Below, piece after piece: positions 11,995 through 22,815 of a DNA stretch of 64,000 nucleotides; positions within the stretch are counted from its first letter, which is position 1; each line of letters opens with the position of its first letter. A program made the translations under genes and the position numbers. A model generated the notes under the pieces. That model was not told where the DNA came from. It made no database searches and was given only the letters and a program-made list of their open reading frames with translations. The stretch comes from Onchidella celtica. Lineage: Eukaryota; Mollusca; Gastropoda; Systellommatophora; Onchidiidae. Location of the stretch: positions 32,800,894-32,864,893 of the forward strand of contig OZ007575.1 in the NCBI GenBank assembly GCA_963931925.1, in the 5' to 3' direction.

Positions 11995-13075
11995 CATTTG
12001 GTTTAAATAGTTCACATTTACAGAACTTGATTTGGTGCCGTGTAGCAAGAAATAAAACTACGACCACATTTTCAATAGGCTTTGAGCTTCACGTGGGCGT
12101 TCGTTATTGAAACTCGAAATGCTCAGTGTTGCATTAACGTACGGCAGCCCGGATCTGAAAGAACACATGTTTATCAGTTGCACTGATGTTGGTAAACTTG
12201 CATGCAATACAATTTTTACATTTGAACTTGACGACCCAAAACTTAGATGACACGATCAAAGTCATACATTTTGAGTGTCACGCGGGAGAGCTCGTTACTG
12301 AAACTCGAAATGCTTAGTGTTGCAGTCACATACTGCCTTTGCCGATTTGAAAGAAGGCCTATGTTTTATAATCAGCTGGTTTCTGGTAATTCATATTATG
12401 AATACTATAAATTGTGACCTGGTAGTGTGGAATAAAAGTGCGTTTACATTTTTTTTCAATGTAGACTTTGAACTCCACATGGTAGTTTGTTACTGAAACT
12501 CCAAATGTTTGGTGTTGCAGTAACACACGGCCGTTGCCGATCTGAAAGAAGGCTTTTCTTTTGTTGTCATTGGGTTTCAACTAATTCACATTATTAAAAC
12601 TTGTTTTGGTGCTGTGCAGCAAGAAATAAAAGTATGATCACAGCTTTCAGTAGGCTTTGATCTTCGTGGGCGTTTGTTAGTGAAACTCGAAATGCTTAAT
12701 GTTGCAATAACGTACGGCAGTCCGGATCTGAAAGCACACATTGATATCAGTTGCACTGATGTTCGTAAAATTGAATGCAATAAAATTTTGATTACATTTG
12801 AACACCAAGACCTAAAACTTAGATGGCACGATCAGAGTCGTACATTTTGAGTGATGCGGGAGAGTTCGTTACTGAAACTCAAAATGCTTAGTGTTGCAGT
12901 CACATAAGGCCCTTGTCTGAAAGAAGGCCTTTCTTTTATAAGCAGTTGGTTCCAAGTAATTCACATGATGAAAACTTTAAATTGTGTCTTGATAGCAAGG
13001 AATAAAAGTAGGTTGTCTACATTTTTCAACTTAGACTTTGACCTTCGCGTAGGAGTTCGTTACTGAAACTGATTT
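11995..13075 (+). repeat. 191-bp satellite with a trimeric higher-order repeat
   Basis: The landmark gttactgaaactcgaaatgct recurs at about 12109, 12300, 12494, 12682, 12873 and 13064, spacings of 188-194 bp. Units are not equivalent: the variant with ggcagcccggatctgaaaga and cagttgcactgatgtt at 12143 returns at 12716, which is 573 bp or three units later. The conserved parts include ctgaaagaaggcc, gcaaggaataaaagta and gactttga. The gypsy element at 13199-17864 inserted about 120 bp beyond the last recognised unit. Confidence 0.85.
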
Positions 13076-13198
13076 GGTTTCCTTCTTCTGATCTTCATTG
13101 TTTATCTAGGCTTAAGCGTCCATCTGTGTAGCCTATACTCTGCAGCTCTTAGAAACTTTCAGTAATCATGGAAGAATTATTTATAAAAAAGCTTTATC

Positions 13199-13322
13199 CT
13201 CCACAGGAAGTGTCCGTTATTTTCCCCTTTCCAGTAGTTCCCCTTGTCCCTCCTGGCCAGGAGTTGCCAGGTTGTTGACCCCCAGTTTGTGGCCAAATAA
13301 AAACTATTCACATTATGCAACA
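13199..13322 (-). repeat. 3' LTR of the 13-18 kb gypsy element
   Basis: A 124-bp direct repeat of 17741-17864 with one mismatch. On the minus strand it begins TGTTGCATAATG immediately after the polypurine tract and contains an AT-rich ttttatttggcc segment that may be the polyadenylation region. Confidence 0.92.
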
Positions 13323-13337
13323 TCTCCCCCCCAAAGA
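13323..13337 (-). promoter_or_regulatory. Polypurine tract of the gypsy element
   Basis: On the minus strand, ctttggggggGAGA directly abuts the TGTTGC start of the 3' LTR, the expected place and composition for the plus-strand primer of reverse transcription. Confidence 0.8.
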
Positions 13338-13544
13338 TGGGCCATCCTCACCCAATTCATCCACATGAATCAACAATCTCATTTACATCAATTCACTCAA
13401 AAGTAAAGTTCAGTGACCTTCTTGGCACACGAAATATAGTTACTAAGTGTCTTTTCCTCGACACACACGAAAAGAAAAACTTGCTATAGGACGATTACTG
13501 CACTGTCCTGGTGAGTCGTCCGTTCACAGTTATGGAAAATTAAA

Positions 13545-16500
13545 TTATAGGTCAAGCCTCTGTGGCGGCTTGATGACTCTCCCATATCTACTTGTTTGGG
13601 AGGTACTAGTAGGTCGAGGACTCGACTGTTGTACAGGTGGTGGCTCGTTTTGAACAACAGGGGAGCTTTGATCGTTTGTGTCGCCTCGAGGTGATCGTTC
13701 TGGTGGTTGTTCCTGTTGAGGTGGTGTGGACACGAGGAACCTCCTGTTTCTTCTCACTGGGGTGTTGCTGTTGTCTGGACATACAACGTACGATCTGGGG
13801 CTGTGGTGTTGTTGGACTACACGGGCATTGCGTCCCATGTCTTTAATGTAGACTCTCTCACCTGGAGTAAGGTCAGGTTGAGATCTGACGAGATGACGAT
13901 TGTTGTACTGTCTGCACTGGTATTCTCTATACTTCTTCTCCCTTTCTTCGAGAAGTCGCTGACTTGGGCCGTGAGGGGACAAGTTTTTTCTGTGTGATGG
14001 GTATTTTAGTCTGGAGTTTCCTACCCATTAGCAGTTCGCTAGGTGAATATCCATTCTGCAGAGGTGTAGCTCTGTAGTTGAGAAGTGCAGTGTAAGGGTC
14101 ATCTGCTTTTTTCAGAAGGTTTTTGAGAGTCTGAATTGCTCGTTCTATCATTCCGTTGCTCTGAGGATACCTTGGTGAGCTAGTAATGTGAGTGAAACCA
14201 TAATCTTTGGCAAATTTCTTGAACTGTGAACTGGCAAATTGAGGACCATTGTCGGACATCATGACATCAGGAATTCCATGGGTTGCTACGATTGATTTAA
14301 GCTTGTTGATCACATGTGCACTGGAAAGTTGGTCCAAAAGCCTAATCTCCGGCCATCTTGAATAATAGTCCGTCACAGCGAGATAAGTTTTACCCCTGAG
14401 GTCAAAAAGATCCATGGCTACACGTGACCAAGGTCGATCAGGAAAAGAAGATGAAAGAAGTGGCTCTTTAACATCTGGGCGTAACTTGGCACAAACTAGG
14501 CACTTCCTTACCATGTCCTCAATTTGGCTCATAACGTTCGGCCACCAGACTGAGCTGAGCGCCAGTGCTCTGCATTTAGTGATACCAAGGTGACTTTCAT
14601 GCAGGCGGTTAAGGATATCTAACCGCAAGTCTCTCGGGATGACAATCCTGTCATCATATAAAAGGAGGTCATTCACGATAGAAAAGTGGTGCTGGTTGGT
14701 CCAATACTGTTTTAACAAGGTATTGGCAGGCATGTAGGTCGGCCATCCAACAGTGCAAAACTTGCGAACCTCGGCAATTTCTGGATCTGACTTCTGGTGG
14801 GTTATGATTTCCATGATTCTCTGAGGGGTCGCTGGAAGGGAGTCGAATGCCTGTTCTTCCATAGCGTTCACTTCTTCACAGAAAGAGATGTCAGCCTCAG
14901 TAGGTTTACTCGAAGGAGCTCGGGAAAGAGTGTCTGCCACGATCTGGTGTTTTCCTGAAACATGCACAACCTCGGGAGAGTAGCGTGCAAGACGAAGACG
15001 GAATCGCTGTATCCGCGGCGGCAACTTTGCAAGTTCTTTAGACATGAGGAGGGTCACAAGAGGTTTGTGGTCAGTTTCTATGACGTATTGAAGGCCTTGG
15101 ACGTACTCGCTAAGCCTCTCTGATGCCCATGTAGCTGCCAAGGCTTCTTTCTCAATGACCGCGTATCGCTGTTCTGTGTCAGTCAACGTGCGGGAAATGT
15201 AGCTGACCGGCTTCCGCGAACCGTCTGGTTGGATTTGAATCAAAACTGCCCCAATCCCATTGTTGGATGCATCTGCCGCAATTATAGTCTTTAGATTTGG
15301 CGAGTAATGGGCAAGAACAGGTGATGATGTTAGCCGTGTCTTAATGGCGTTGAAACATTCCTCCTGTGGGTGGTCCCATATCCACTGACTCTCTTTTTTG
15401 AGTAGGAGACGAAGGGGGTCTGTTAATGAAGCCAGTCGTGGTGAGAACTTTGTCATCTGATTTACCATGCCCAAAAATCGCTGTAGCAGAGTGATAGTTT
15501 GTGGCTGTGGAAAGTTGATGATGGCCTTGACTTTGTCGGGATCCACGTGGATGCCGGATGAATTGATGACATGACCAAGAAATTTCAAAGATATCTGAGA
15601 AAAGGCACATTTCTCATTGAGTGTGAGACCTGCGTCTTGTAAACGCTGCATGACCTGTCTCACGCGCTTGTCATGTGTGGCCTTGTCTGGAGCGTGAATG
15701 ATGATATCGTCAATGTGGCACATAGCTCCCTCTTGGCCTCGTAGAATCTTAGTCATTGTACGCTGGAAAACTTCTGATGCTGAGGAAATGCCGAAGGGCA
15801 GGCGGTTCATGCAAAATCTTCCAAACGGTGTTAAGAAAGTTGTGTACTTGCGTGAATCTTCAGAAAGAGGAATTTGCCAGAATCCCGATCTTGCGTCCAA
15901 TTTGGTGAATATTTTCGAACCTGAGAACTGTGCGAGGTCTTCATCTACAGACTTTAGTGGATGAACTTCTCTCTTGACAGCTCTGTTGAGGGCCGTAAGA
16001 TCTATGCAAATTCTAACTGAACCATCTTGTTTGGGCACAACCACCATTCCTGCGCACCAATCAGTAGGATTTGTGACTTCAGAAATTACACCATCAGCTA
16101 ACATTTTGTCGAGTTGAGCTTTGACCTTTGGAAGGAGAGGGTGAGCTATCCTGCGTGGAGTGTAAATATGCAAAGGTTCCACGCCATCCTTCAACTTAAT
16201 GGTGTACAGCTCTTGCAGCTTGCCTAAGCCTTTGAACAGTTTTGGGAATTCTTTCTTAAAATCTGGTGTTTCATCAAGCTGGTTTATTCTGGCTATCAAA
16301 CCCAACTTGACACATGCGTCTCGACCGAGTAGAGAGCGATCTTGACCTTTGACGACGTACACTTTTTCCACAATGCACTTGTCTTTATTTCTTAGAGTTT
16401 TTTCAACGAAGCCTAATACTGTTAGGTTGGTTCCCCCGGCAGCTCTGAGTGCTTTGTCTGGCCTCTTCAATTTATTAGGTGCCACACCTATGTCCTTTTC

Positions 16501-17541
16501 CCCCATAACTGTGACTGACGCCCCAGTGTCAAGCTTAAAGGGATGAAGGTGTTTGTCGATATGGATATTGACAACCCAGTCATTGTCATCGGTGAGTTCC
16601 TGCAGAGTCGAGCTGGGGTGATAAATGTGACCTAGGAAGGAACCAGGGAGATCACAGTCCGAGGTGTCTTGATCGAAGTGCACCTCGGTCACAGGTTGAG
16701 ATCTGCACACCTTTTGGTAGTGGCCCATTTTCCTGCATCTGTTACAGCGTGCTGTACGTGCAGGACAATCCGTCCGGTCGTGTTTCCCGTAGCCGCAAAA
16801 TCGACAAGATGACGATTTGGGTGCGTTTCCACGTGCGTTACTGTTACTGTAACCTTGTTTTCGAGTTGAGTTGGACGAGTTTCCGGATTGAGAGCCCAAA
16901 GCAGATCGGTGTTCGGGTCTACGACTTAATCTCACTGCTTCAACTTCGGTCTTATTTGCACTGGAAAAATCTTCAAGGGCCTTGCCCTGGGTTGCCGCAT
17001 CCTCAGCAGAACGGCAGATATCGATGCATTTCTCGAGAGTGAGCTGTCGTTCTTTTAGTAAATCAGTGCGGGCCTCTTGATTGTGAATGCCGGTGACTAC
17101 CTTATCACGGATAAGGGAATCTCTGCAGTTATCACAAAAATTGCAGGTTTTCGCTAATCGGCGAAGGTCAGACAGGAACGCTTCGAACGTCTCGCCTTGC
17201 GCCTGGTTTCGCTTGTTGAATTTAAAGCGCTCGTATGTTTCGTTTTGTTCTCCGATCACGAAGTCATCGAACTTCTGGATGATCTCCTGCAGATTACGGT
17301 TGTCATCGTCTGTGGCAAACTGGAATCCGTTGTATATTCGGAGCGCTTCATCATCGAGGCTATGAAGGAACAGAGCAACCTGGAACTTCACGTCTAAGTG
17401 TTCAAGACGCGACAGGATGGCATATGTGCTCCACCTCTGTTTAAATAACTTCCAAGTTTCTACGGGATTAGACCCCAGCACCAGTTTGTCTGGTGGTCTA
17501 ATGCCTGCGATTACAGGTTTTGTCGTTTCTCTTTCAGCCAT
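13545..17541 (-). pseudogene. gag-pol polyprotein of the gypsy element, one frameshift
   Basis: A 1204-codon frame (17541-13927) continues in another frame (from about 13990 to 13545). Along the protein: Gag ~1-240; zinc knuckles CRFCGYGKHDRTDC (247-260) and CNRCRKMGHYQKVC (266-279); protease DTGA at 338-341; reverse transcriptase ~455-640 with HIDD at 609-612 in place of the usual YxDD; RNase H starting AADAS at ~755; integrase zinc site (H981, H984, C1014, C1017) and catalytic D1044, D1097, E1133. The break follows the integrase core, in a run of six A (minus strand), consistent with a one-base insertion. The second frame carries the integrase C-terminal tail. The frame is otherwise open, so the copy decayed recently or the shift is a sequencing error. 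Confidence 0.93.
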
Positions 17542-17716
17542 GAGGCTTGTGTTTTTCCAGATCTTGTAAAAACGGTATAATCTAGCCTATCTGGCTAGAT
17601 CTAGATTTAAAAACAGGATGGACTCAATTACTGTTGATTGTTGTTGTCTAGATCCCTAAGATAGGTATGGATGATTGGGCTATGTTTCGATTTCATCTGG
17701 ATTAGGTTCTTAAAAA

Positions 17717-17730
17717 AACCGCTGCCACCA
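17717..17730 (-). promoter_or_regulatory. Primer-binding site of the gypsy element
   Basis: On the minus strand TGGTGGCAGCGG begins a few bases after the end of the 5' LTR. A TGG start there is the usual complement of a tRNA CCA end. The tRNA species was not determined. Confidence 0.7.
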
Positions 17731-17740
17731 TTTTGTGTGA

Positions 17741-17864
17741 CTCCACAGGAAGTGTCCGTTATTTTCCCCTTCCCAGTAGTTCCCCTTGTCCCTCCTGGCC
17801 AGGAGTTGCCAGGTTGTTGACCCCCAGTTTGTGGCCAAATAAAAACTATTCACATTATGCAACA
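17741..17864 (-). repeat. 5' LTR of the 13-18 kb gypsy element
   Basis: Direct repeat of 13199-13322 with one mismatch. On the minus strand it starts TGTTGCATAATG. The true inner end may be at 17734 (…TCACACA), giving canonical TG...CA termini. Confidence 0.9.
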
Positions 17865-18084
17865 GGCTACATATTATGGAAACTCATGTCTGTAATAATG
17901 TATTGCCATTCCATGTTGCTGGGACATCTAGATCTGCAAGGACGGGAAACATTTTTGTTTAGACGCATGCAATCTATGTAAAATATTTGATATTATCAAA
18001 TGATAATTTCATCTCAGACATGTTACTGCAGTAGTAATGCCATGAATTGTTATTAAATCACAGTTAATAAGCAGCTCTGCAAAC

Positions 18085-18147
18085 ATGGCTTTGGCTGATG
18101 AGTTTCATTCATTACACCACACCAATGATAATTTAGCTTCAGCCCAG
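18085..18147 (+). CDS. Candidate exon or remnant of an unidentified gene
   Basis: ATG GCT TTG GCT GAT GAG ... GCC CAG is followed by the donor-like gtaaaa. It reads MALADEFHSLHHTNDNLASA plus Q. Further coding-like fragments follow at 18230-18860 but in shifting frames, so this is more likely the start of a decayed gene or transposase than a live exon. Not recognised. Confidence 0.3.
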
Positions 18148-18229
18148 GTAAAATATCAGTTCATGCTTTGATTTGCGAATGTTTAAGTGTTTTAAATATA
18201 CCATTTTTTTAAATCTCAAATCCTCAGTG

Positions 18230-18860
18230 ACTTTTCTGAAGAGTTTAAAGTAGCAGGATGTTCATTCTAGTCAGAGGCCACAGAGAAAAGGTTGAGATTG
18301 CAGAATATGCAGCTGAGATAAAGGAGATTTTTACAGGCCACAATGATGTTTCAACTTGGGTTTTCAAACCACAGTACTTTTACTGAAAGTAATAGTCCTG
18401 GGTCCAATCACAGCTGTCAAAACAAAGATCTGTGAAAGCTTTCAAATAATCCAACAAGCAGCCTGTCTTCAAAGTGTACAAAAAACCACCACCACTGTGC
18501 AAGACATCTATGTAATAAGGAAGACCTGTCAGACAAGATGGGCCAATAAGTAACACTGTGCCCACTATTGTGGATGGTTCACTAACAAGGATGGGATAAC
18601 ATGAGGTAGTGCTGAAATTTCTGAAAGATGACAGTCCTAAAATGATGGCTGTCCACTACCTTATCCCCAGAGAGAGTTTGGCAGCTGCTAGGCTTAGTCT
18701 TCCAAGTAGGCTAATAAAACAGGTAGATGAAATGAAGGCCCATCCAAAGACTGTGAAGATTGTTAAAAAAAACAATTCTATGAGGACTATGTGTGGTTGC
18801 ACCTTGATACCAGTTGCTATCAAAAAGTTACTGTCTGGAAAGGTTTACTGCCTTGCTTGA
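18230..18860 (+). pseudogene. Decayed coding-like sequence, possibly a transposase
   Basis: Fragments with protein-like composition are spread over three frames: near 18232 SDFSEEFKVAGCSF; near 18280 EKVEIAEYAAEIKEIFTGHN; near 18460 CTKNHHHCARHLCNKEDLSD; and an open 83-codon stretch at 18609-18860 with LIPRESLAAARLSLPSRLIK. Stops and frameshifts separate them. The clustered Cys/His and layout faintly recall SWIM/MULE-type transposases, but no signature motif is visible and I do not assign one. Confidence 0.25.
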
Positions 18861-19249
18861 TACTTGGTCCAAGATCATGACAGCTTTGGGTTCATGAGAT
18901 TCAGCGAAGCCAAAGCCTTCAGTTTCATTTCATAAAAATGGAGTCAGATCAGATCAACAAGCTAATGGACATGAAAGTTGATGACAGTGTGAAATTGATC
19001 CATGCTTCCAGATAACACTTCATGTAGCTGGATCTTCAAGTTGTTGCCAAATATGCATGTAAAACTTATTAGCTATGGAGGCTCAGCAAGTAGTTTTGCC
19101 CTTCCCAAAAGCATACTTGTTTGAATGTGCCTTTGGTGCTGTTATGAATATGGTGACTAAAAAATGAGAACATGTTTTATTAGTTCTACAGTTTTCTACT
19201 TGAGTTCCTATGTATGCAGACTGAACTGGGCATCAAAATCAAATGGAAG

Positions 19250-20262
19250 ATTACCCACATTTATTTTCTTTTGTTCACAGTTTATAAAAGCACTTCTGGC
19301 CTTCCCTGTAATTGGGCATTAAATCAAATAGATGGGGTAGGGATGGAACATAGAACTCTTGAGAACCAGTTCAGTAAACTACAATTTTGGTGTGATTTCA
19401 GTGCCCATGTGTCATTTTATGTAACATACAGATTTTTGCTGGCTAGCTTTAGTAGTGACCAGTGCATCCTGATGTCCATCTGTGTTAAGTTTTGCAGTAG
19501 ATGCAAGCATTAAAATACAGTTCAGTTACATTTCAGCATTTACATCTAAGGAAATGAGAATTCAATTATTTTGGCGTTTATGTCACAAACAGACATTGGT
19601 TCACATAATTTAACTATGGCCCTTAAACTCTTTTGTCTTCTGTGACTGTGATATCTTTAAACAGATGCTGAACTTGAAATGCACCTTAGTCTGATCCTTT
19701 CACTTCAGTGTAGGAAAATTGCGGTTCAGTTGTTTGGTGTTTATGTAACATACAGTCTTTTGCTAACTGGAAGCTCTCCCATAGCTGCTGAACTCAGATA
19801 CCCTCAGTAGGCCTGGAGCCTTGTACCAAATGCTCAAGTTAATAATAATTTTTAATTGACCACAGTATAATAGTGCATGGTTTTTGGGACTTTTACAATT
19901 TGGTGTTTATGTAACGTACATACTTTTGGTGTCTGCCAGCTTACTATTGTTATGCAGAAAGAGCATTTTTGTGCCACATTAGACTTTGATATTAGTAATA
20001 GTCAGAACCATTTATTCATTTATTTGGATAAGTACATTTTATTTTTAACATATTTTTATGTTTTTGGTGTTTATGTAACATACAGACCGCAAATCTGAGA
20101 GGCATTTTGAATGTCACAAATGATTATTGACTCACAAGATTGTATTTCTGACAGTATGAAATAAACTTGCTTAATTAGTTTCCTGGCCTTCTAATTACAA
20201 GTGCTTGAGTTGTTTTTGTTATGTGACGGTGTTTATGTAACATACATCCTGTCAATCAAGAA
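19250..20262 (+). repeat. Diverged tandem repeat, unit about 163 bp
   Basis: The landmark ttggtgtttatgtaacatac followed by agtcttttgct or similar occurs at about 19412, 19573, 19736, 19902, 20066 and 20228 (spacing 161-166 bp). Between landmarks the units have diverged strongly, so only this block is obviously conserved. Confidence 0.8.
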
Positions 20263-20430
20263 TGAGTGATATTGTTGAAACCCAAAGGGAATGCTAAAAG
20301 GCAGCTACAGAGTATGAAAGACAATTGTTTACAGGATTTTTAAGGTTTTTAAGGATGGATATCAATTTTTAAAATTCATCATTGTGTCACAAAAAGTGTA
20401 CAGCAAATCAGATTCTGACCCATATATAGG

Positions 20431-21622
20431 AATTTAGTTGGCCTGAGATAGCTTTTTGATTGTATTTCTGACATTGAATTTCCCAAGTCGAAGAGATGCC
20501 ACTCCTAAGAGCAAACTAGATGTCAGTACTACGTAGAATTCCTACTTCATATCGAGGTGGGAAAATATGACATAATTCCAATGTCGGATTTAAGTCAGAA
20601 CAAAGCAGTATTTTAATCGGATTGTCTACACTAGAATGATATGATTCCTACATGAGACTTCTGTCAATTTTTTGTAGAATTTTTATTTTCAATTGATGCA
20701 GAAAAAAATGACATCATTCCAATGTCAGACTTAAATCAGAACAAAATTGTATTTGCCAACACCAGAACAATGCCATTCCTACATTCAAACTTGATGTCAA
20801 TCCTATGTGGAATTCCTATTTCATATGGAGGTACAAAAAATGACATCATTCCTGTGTTGGATTTAAGTCCGAACAAAGTTGTATTCACATGGGATTGCCA
20901 ACATTGGAACGATGTCATTCCTACCTGCAAACTAAATTGATGTCAGTTCTATGTGCAAGCTTGATGTCAATCCTATGTAGATTTCTTGCATCATATTGAT
21001 GTAGAAAAACTGACATTATTCCAATGTCAGATTTATATCCGAATAAAGTATATTCTCACCAGAGTGGCAACATCGGAACAATGTCATTCTTATGTGCAAA
21101 TTTGATGTCAATCCTATGTAGAATTTTTACATCTGATTGATGTAGAAAAAATGACACCATGATCTCTTCATAGGATTGAGGAATAAGGTTGTATTTTGAT
21201 CGGGTTTGCTACGTCAGAAGGATGTTGTTGCTATATAGGAATTTAGTTGGCCTGAGATAGCTTTTTGATTGTATTTCTGACATTGAATTTCCCAAGTCGA
21301 AGAGATGCCACTCCTAAGAGCAAACTAGATGTCAGTCCTATGTAGAATTCCTACTTCATATCGAGGTGGGAAAATATGACATAATTCCTATGTCGGATTT
21401 AAGTCAGAACAAAGAAGTATTTCAATTGGATTGCCTACATCAGAATGATGTCATTCCTATATGCAGACTTCTGTCAGTCCTTTGTATAATTTTTTCTATT
21501 GATGTAAAAAAAATGACATCATTCTAATGTCGGATTTAAGTTGGAACAAACTGGTGTTGTGATGGGAGTGCCAACGGTGTCATTCCTACGCGCAAATTTG
21601 ATGTCATTCCTATGTATAATTC
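20431..21622 (+). repeat. Satellite with 130-146-bp units in an 809-bp higher-order repeat
   Basis: Units centred on tgatgtcaatcctatgtaga and atgacatcattccaatgtcg repeat about every 130-146 bp. A block starting aatttagttggcctgagata occurs at 20431 and again at 21240, an 809-bp higher-order duplication. A nearly identical piece lies at 10258-10430. Confidence 0.85.
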
Positions 21623-21989
21623 TGAATGCTGAAAACACAGTGGAAGCTCATCCTTTTTGTTTTCTCAATGTCCAGTATGCAAGAGGCTCCTCTTTCTCCT
21701 CAATTACTTTGTAATTCTTTAAAAAGAAAAAAAATGAAAATGAAGAAAGCACTAACACACTTTAACATCCATGTGTCTTTTTTTCTTTTCATTAATGCTA
21801 ACTACACTAAGGAAGTTCGTCATTTTTATTATATTTTTTGTCCAATTTGCAAAAGGCTTTTCTTTCCCTAAATGATTTGTAATTTTCATATTTCGTATTT
21901 AAATTATACATTCTACATTATTCTCCCTAAATTTTCTTCCCTGTTATTCAATTTCTTCGAATATCCGAAAATTTATTATTTACATTGAT

Positions 21990-22815
21990 TTTGATCTGCA
22001 GCGCAATCCTAATATTATTCTCGACATCAGCGGGACCGTCTGACTTGCGTCAAATAAAGAGAAAGTCAAAATAGCAGATTAGTGGTGTAAGAGAAAAAAA
22101 AGGGGGATGGGGGAGATCACACATCACCATTATGGGGAAAAGTGTCCAATAAATAATGCAGTTATGTCCCTTTTAAAAAAATTATCGGCATACTGTCGTC
22201 CGTTCCTCCAATATCATTGCTGTGTGGGGCAGTTGCGTCGCCAACATTTGCTGATATCGGCGAAATGCTGTAGCTATTCATCAAATGTGCAGTGTTTTAG
22301 TTTTACTATTTCTTTTTAACCTCGACCTGACTATTTCTTAAAAAGAAGTGATGATACCGACACACAAACAGTATGGCAGTTGACCAAGAGATCTAGGTCA
22401 AGGCCTACTAATCTCAACGGCGCACGAATGTTTTGTGAAAAAAGAAATACTGTCTATACAGTAGATTGCTGCCATGCGCTTATGCATGGCACTCCTCACT
22501 CGCATTACTGAAGCCAAGGGTCATCCTCTGTGTCCACTCACCCCCTCTCCTACCCCTCCCCGTCAGCACCGCAAAAAAGAAATAGAGGTCCTGTATGCGG
22601 GGAGTTGCGTGGGCATTTTGGGTGGCACAGTAGTAGATCTAATGCATTTGTTGTGCTCTGGTCGGGGAGAAATGTGTGATATATAAGAGGAAAGAATGGA
22701 ATAACAGGTCGAATTACAGGGAATATTTAGTAGCATTAAAGAAGGAATAGGTTGGGACTAAAAAATTGTGTCGAGTTACCCAGAATGTTGACAAAAGCCA
22801 TGTCGAGATAAGTGG
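21990..22815 (+). repeat. Dispersed repeat family X, partial copy 2
   Basis: This aligns through its length, with substitutions and indels, to the reverse complement of about 31555-32300. Shared landmarks are gcgaaatgctgtagctattc, ttctttttaacctcgacctg, gccaagggtcatcctctgtg, and ggaaagaatggaataacagg. Small open frames inside it are not conserved. Confidence 0.8.

Larger units (their letters stand above)
13199..17864 (-). mobile_element. Ty3/gypsy LTR retrotransposon, nearly intact
   Basis: Read on the minus strand it has a 5' LTR (17741-17864, perhaps to 17734), a primer-binding site, one long gag-pol frame with the order Gag, two CCHC knuckles, protease, RT, RNase H, integrase, a polypurine tract and a 3' LTR (13199-13322). 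The LTRs differ at a single base (T at 13230, C at 17772), so the insertion is young. No 4-6-bp target duplication is seen. The last few bases of the 5' LTR (…GAGTCACACA) are missing at the 3' LTR, so a small terminal deletion may have removed it. Two zinc knuckles and very short LTRs fit the Mag/SURL lineage; that is an inference. Confidence 0.93.

Noticed and set aside
13637-17397. Several plus-strand frames of 65-97 codons across 13.6-17.4 kb
   Set aside because: They are antisense to the conserved gag-pol frame, whose motifs fix the coding strand.
13189-17870. Target-site duplication for the 13-18 kb gypsy element
   Set aside because: Flanks are ...ctttatc on the left and ggctac... on the right; no 4-6-bp direct repeat at any reasonable boundary.
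11995-21622. Regular repeats as a CRISPR array
   Set aside because: Units are 130-190 bp, with divergence spread along the unit and no short repeat/unique spacer pattern, and the genome is eukaryotic. These are satellites.
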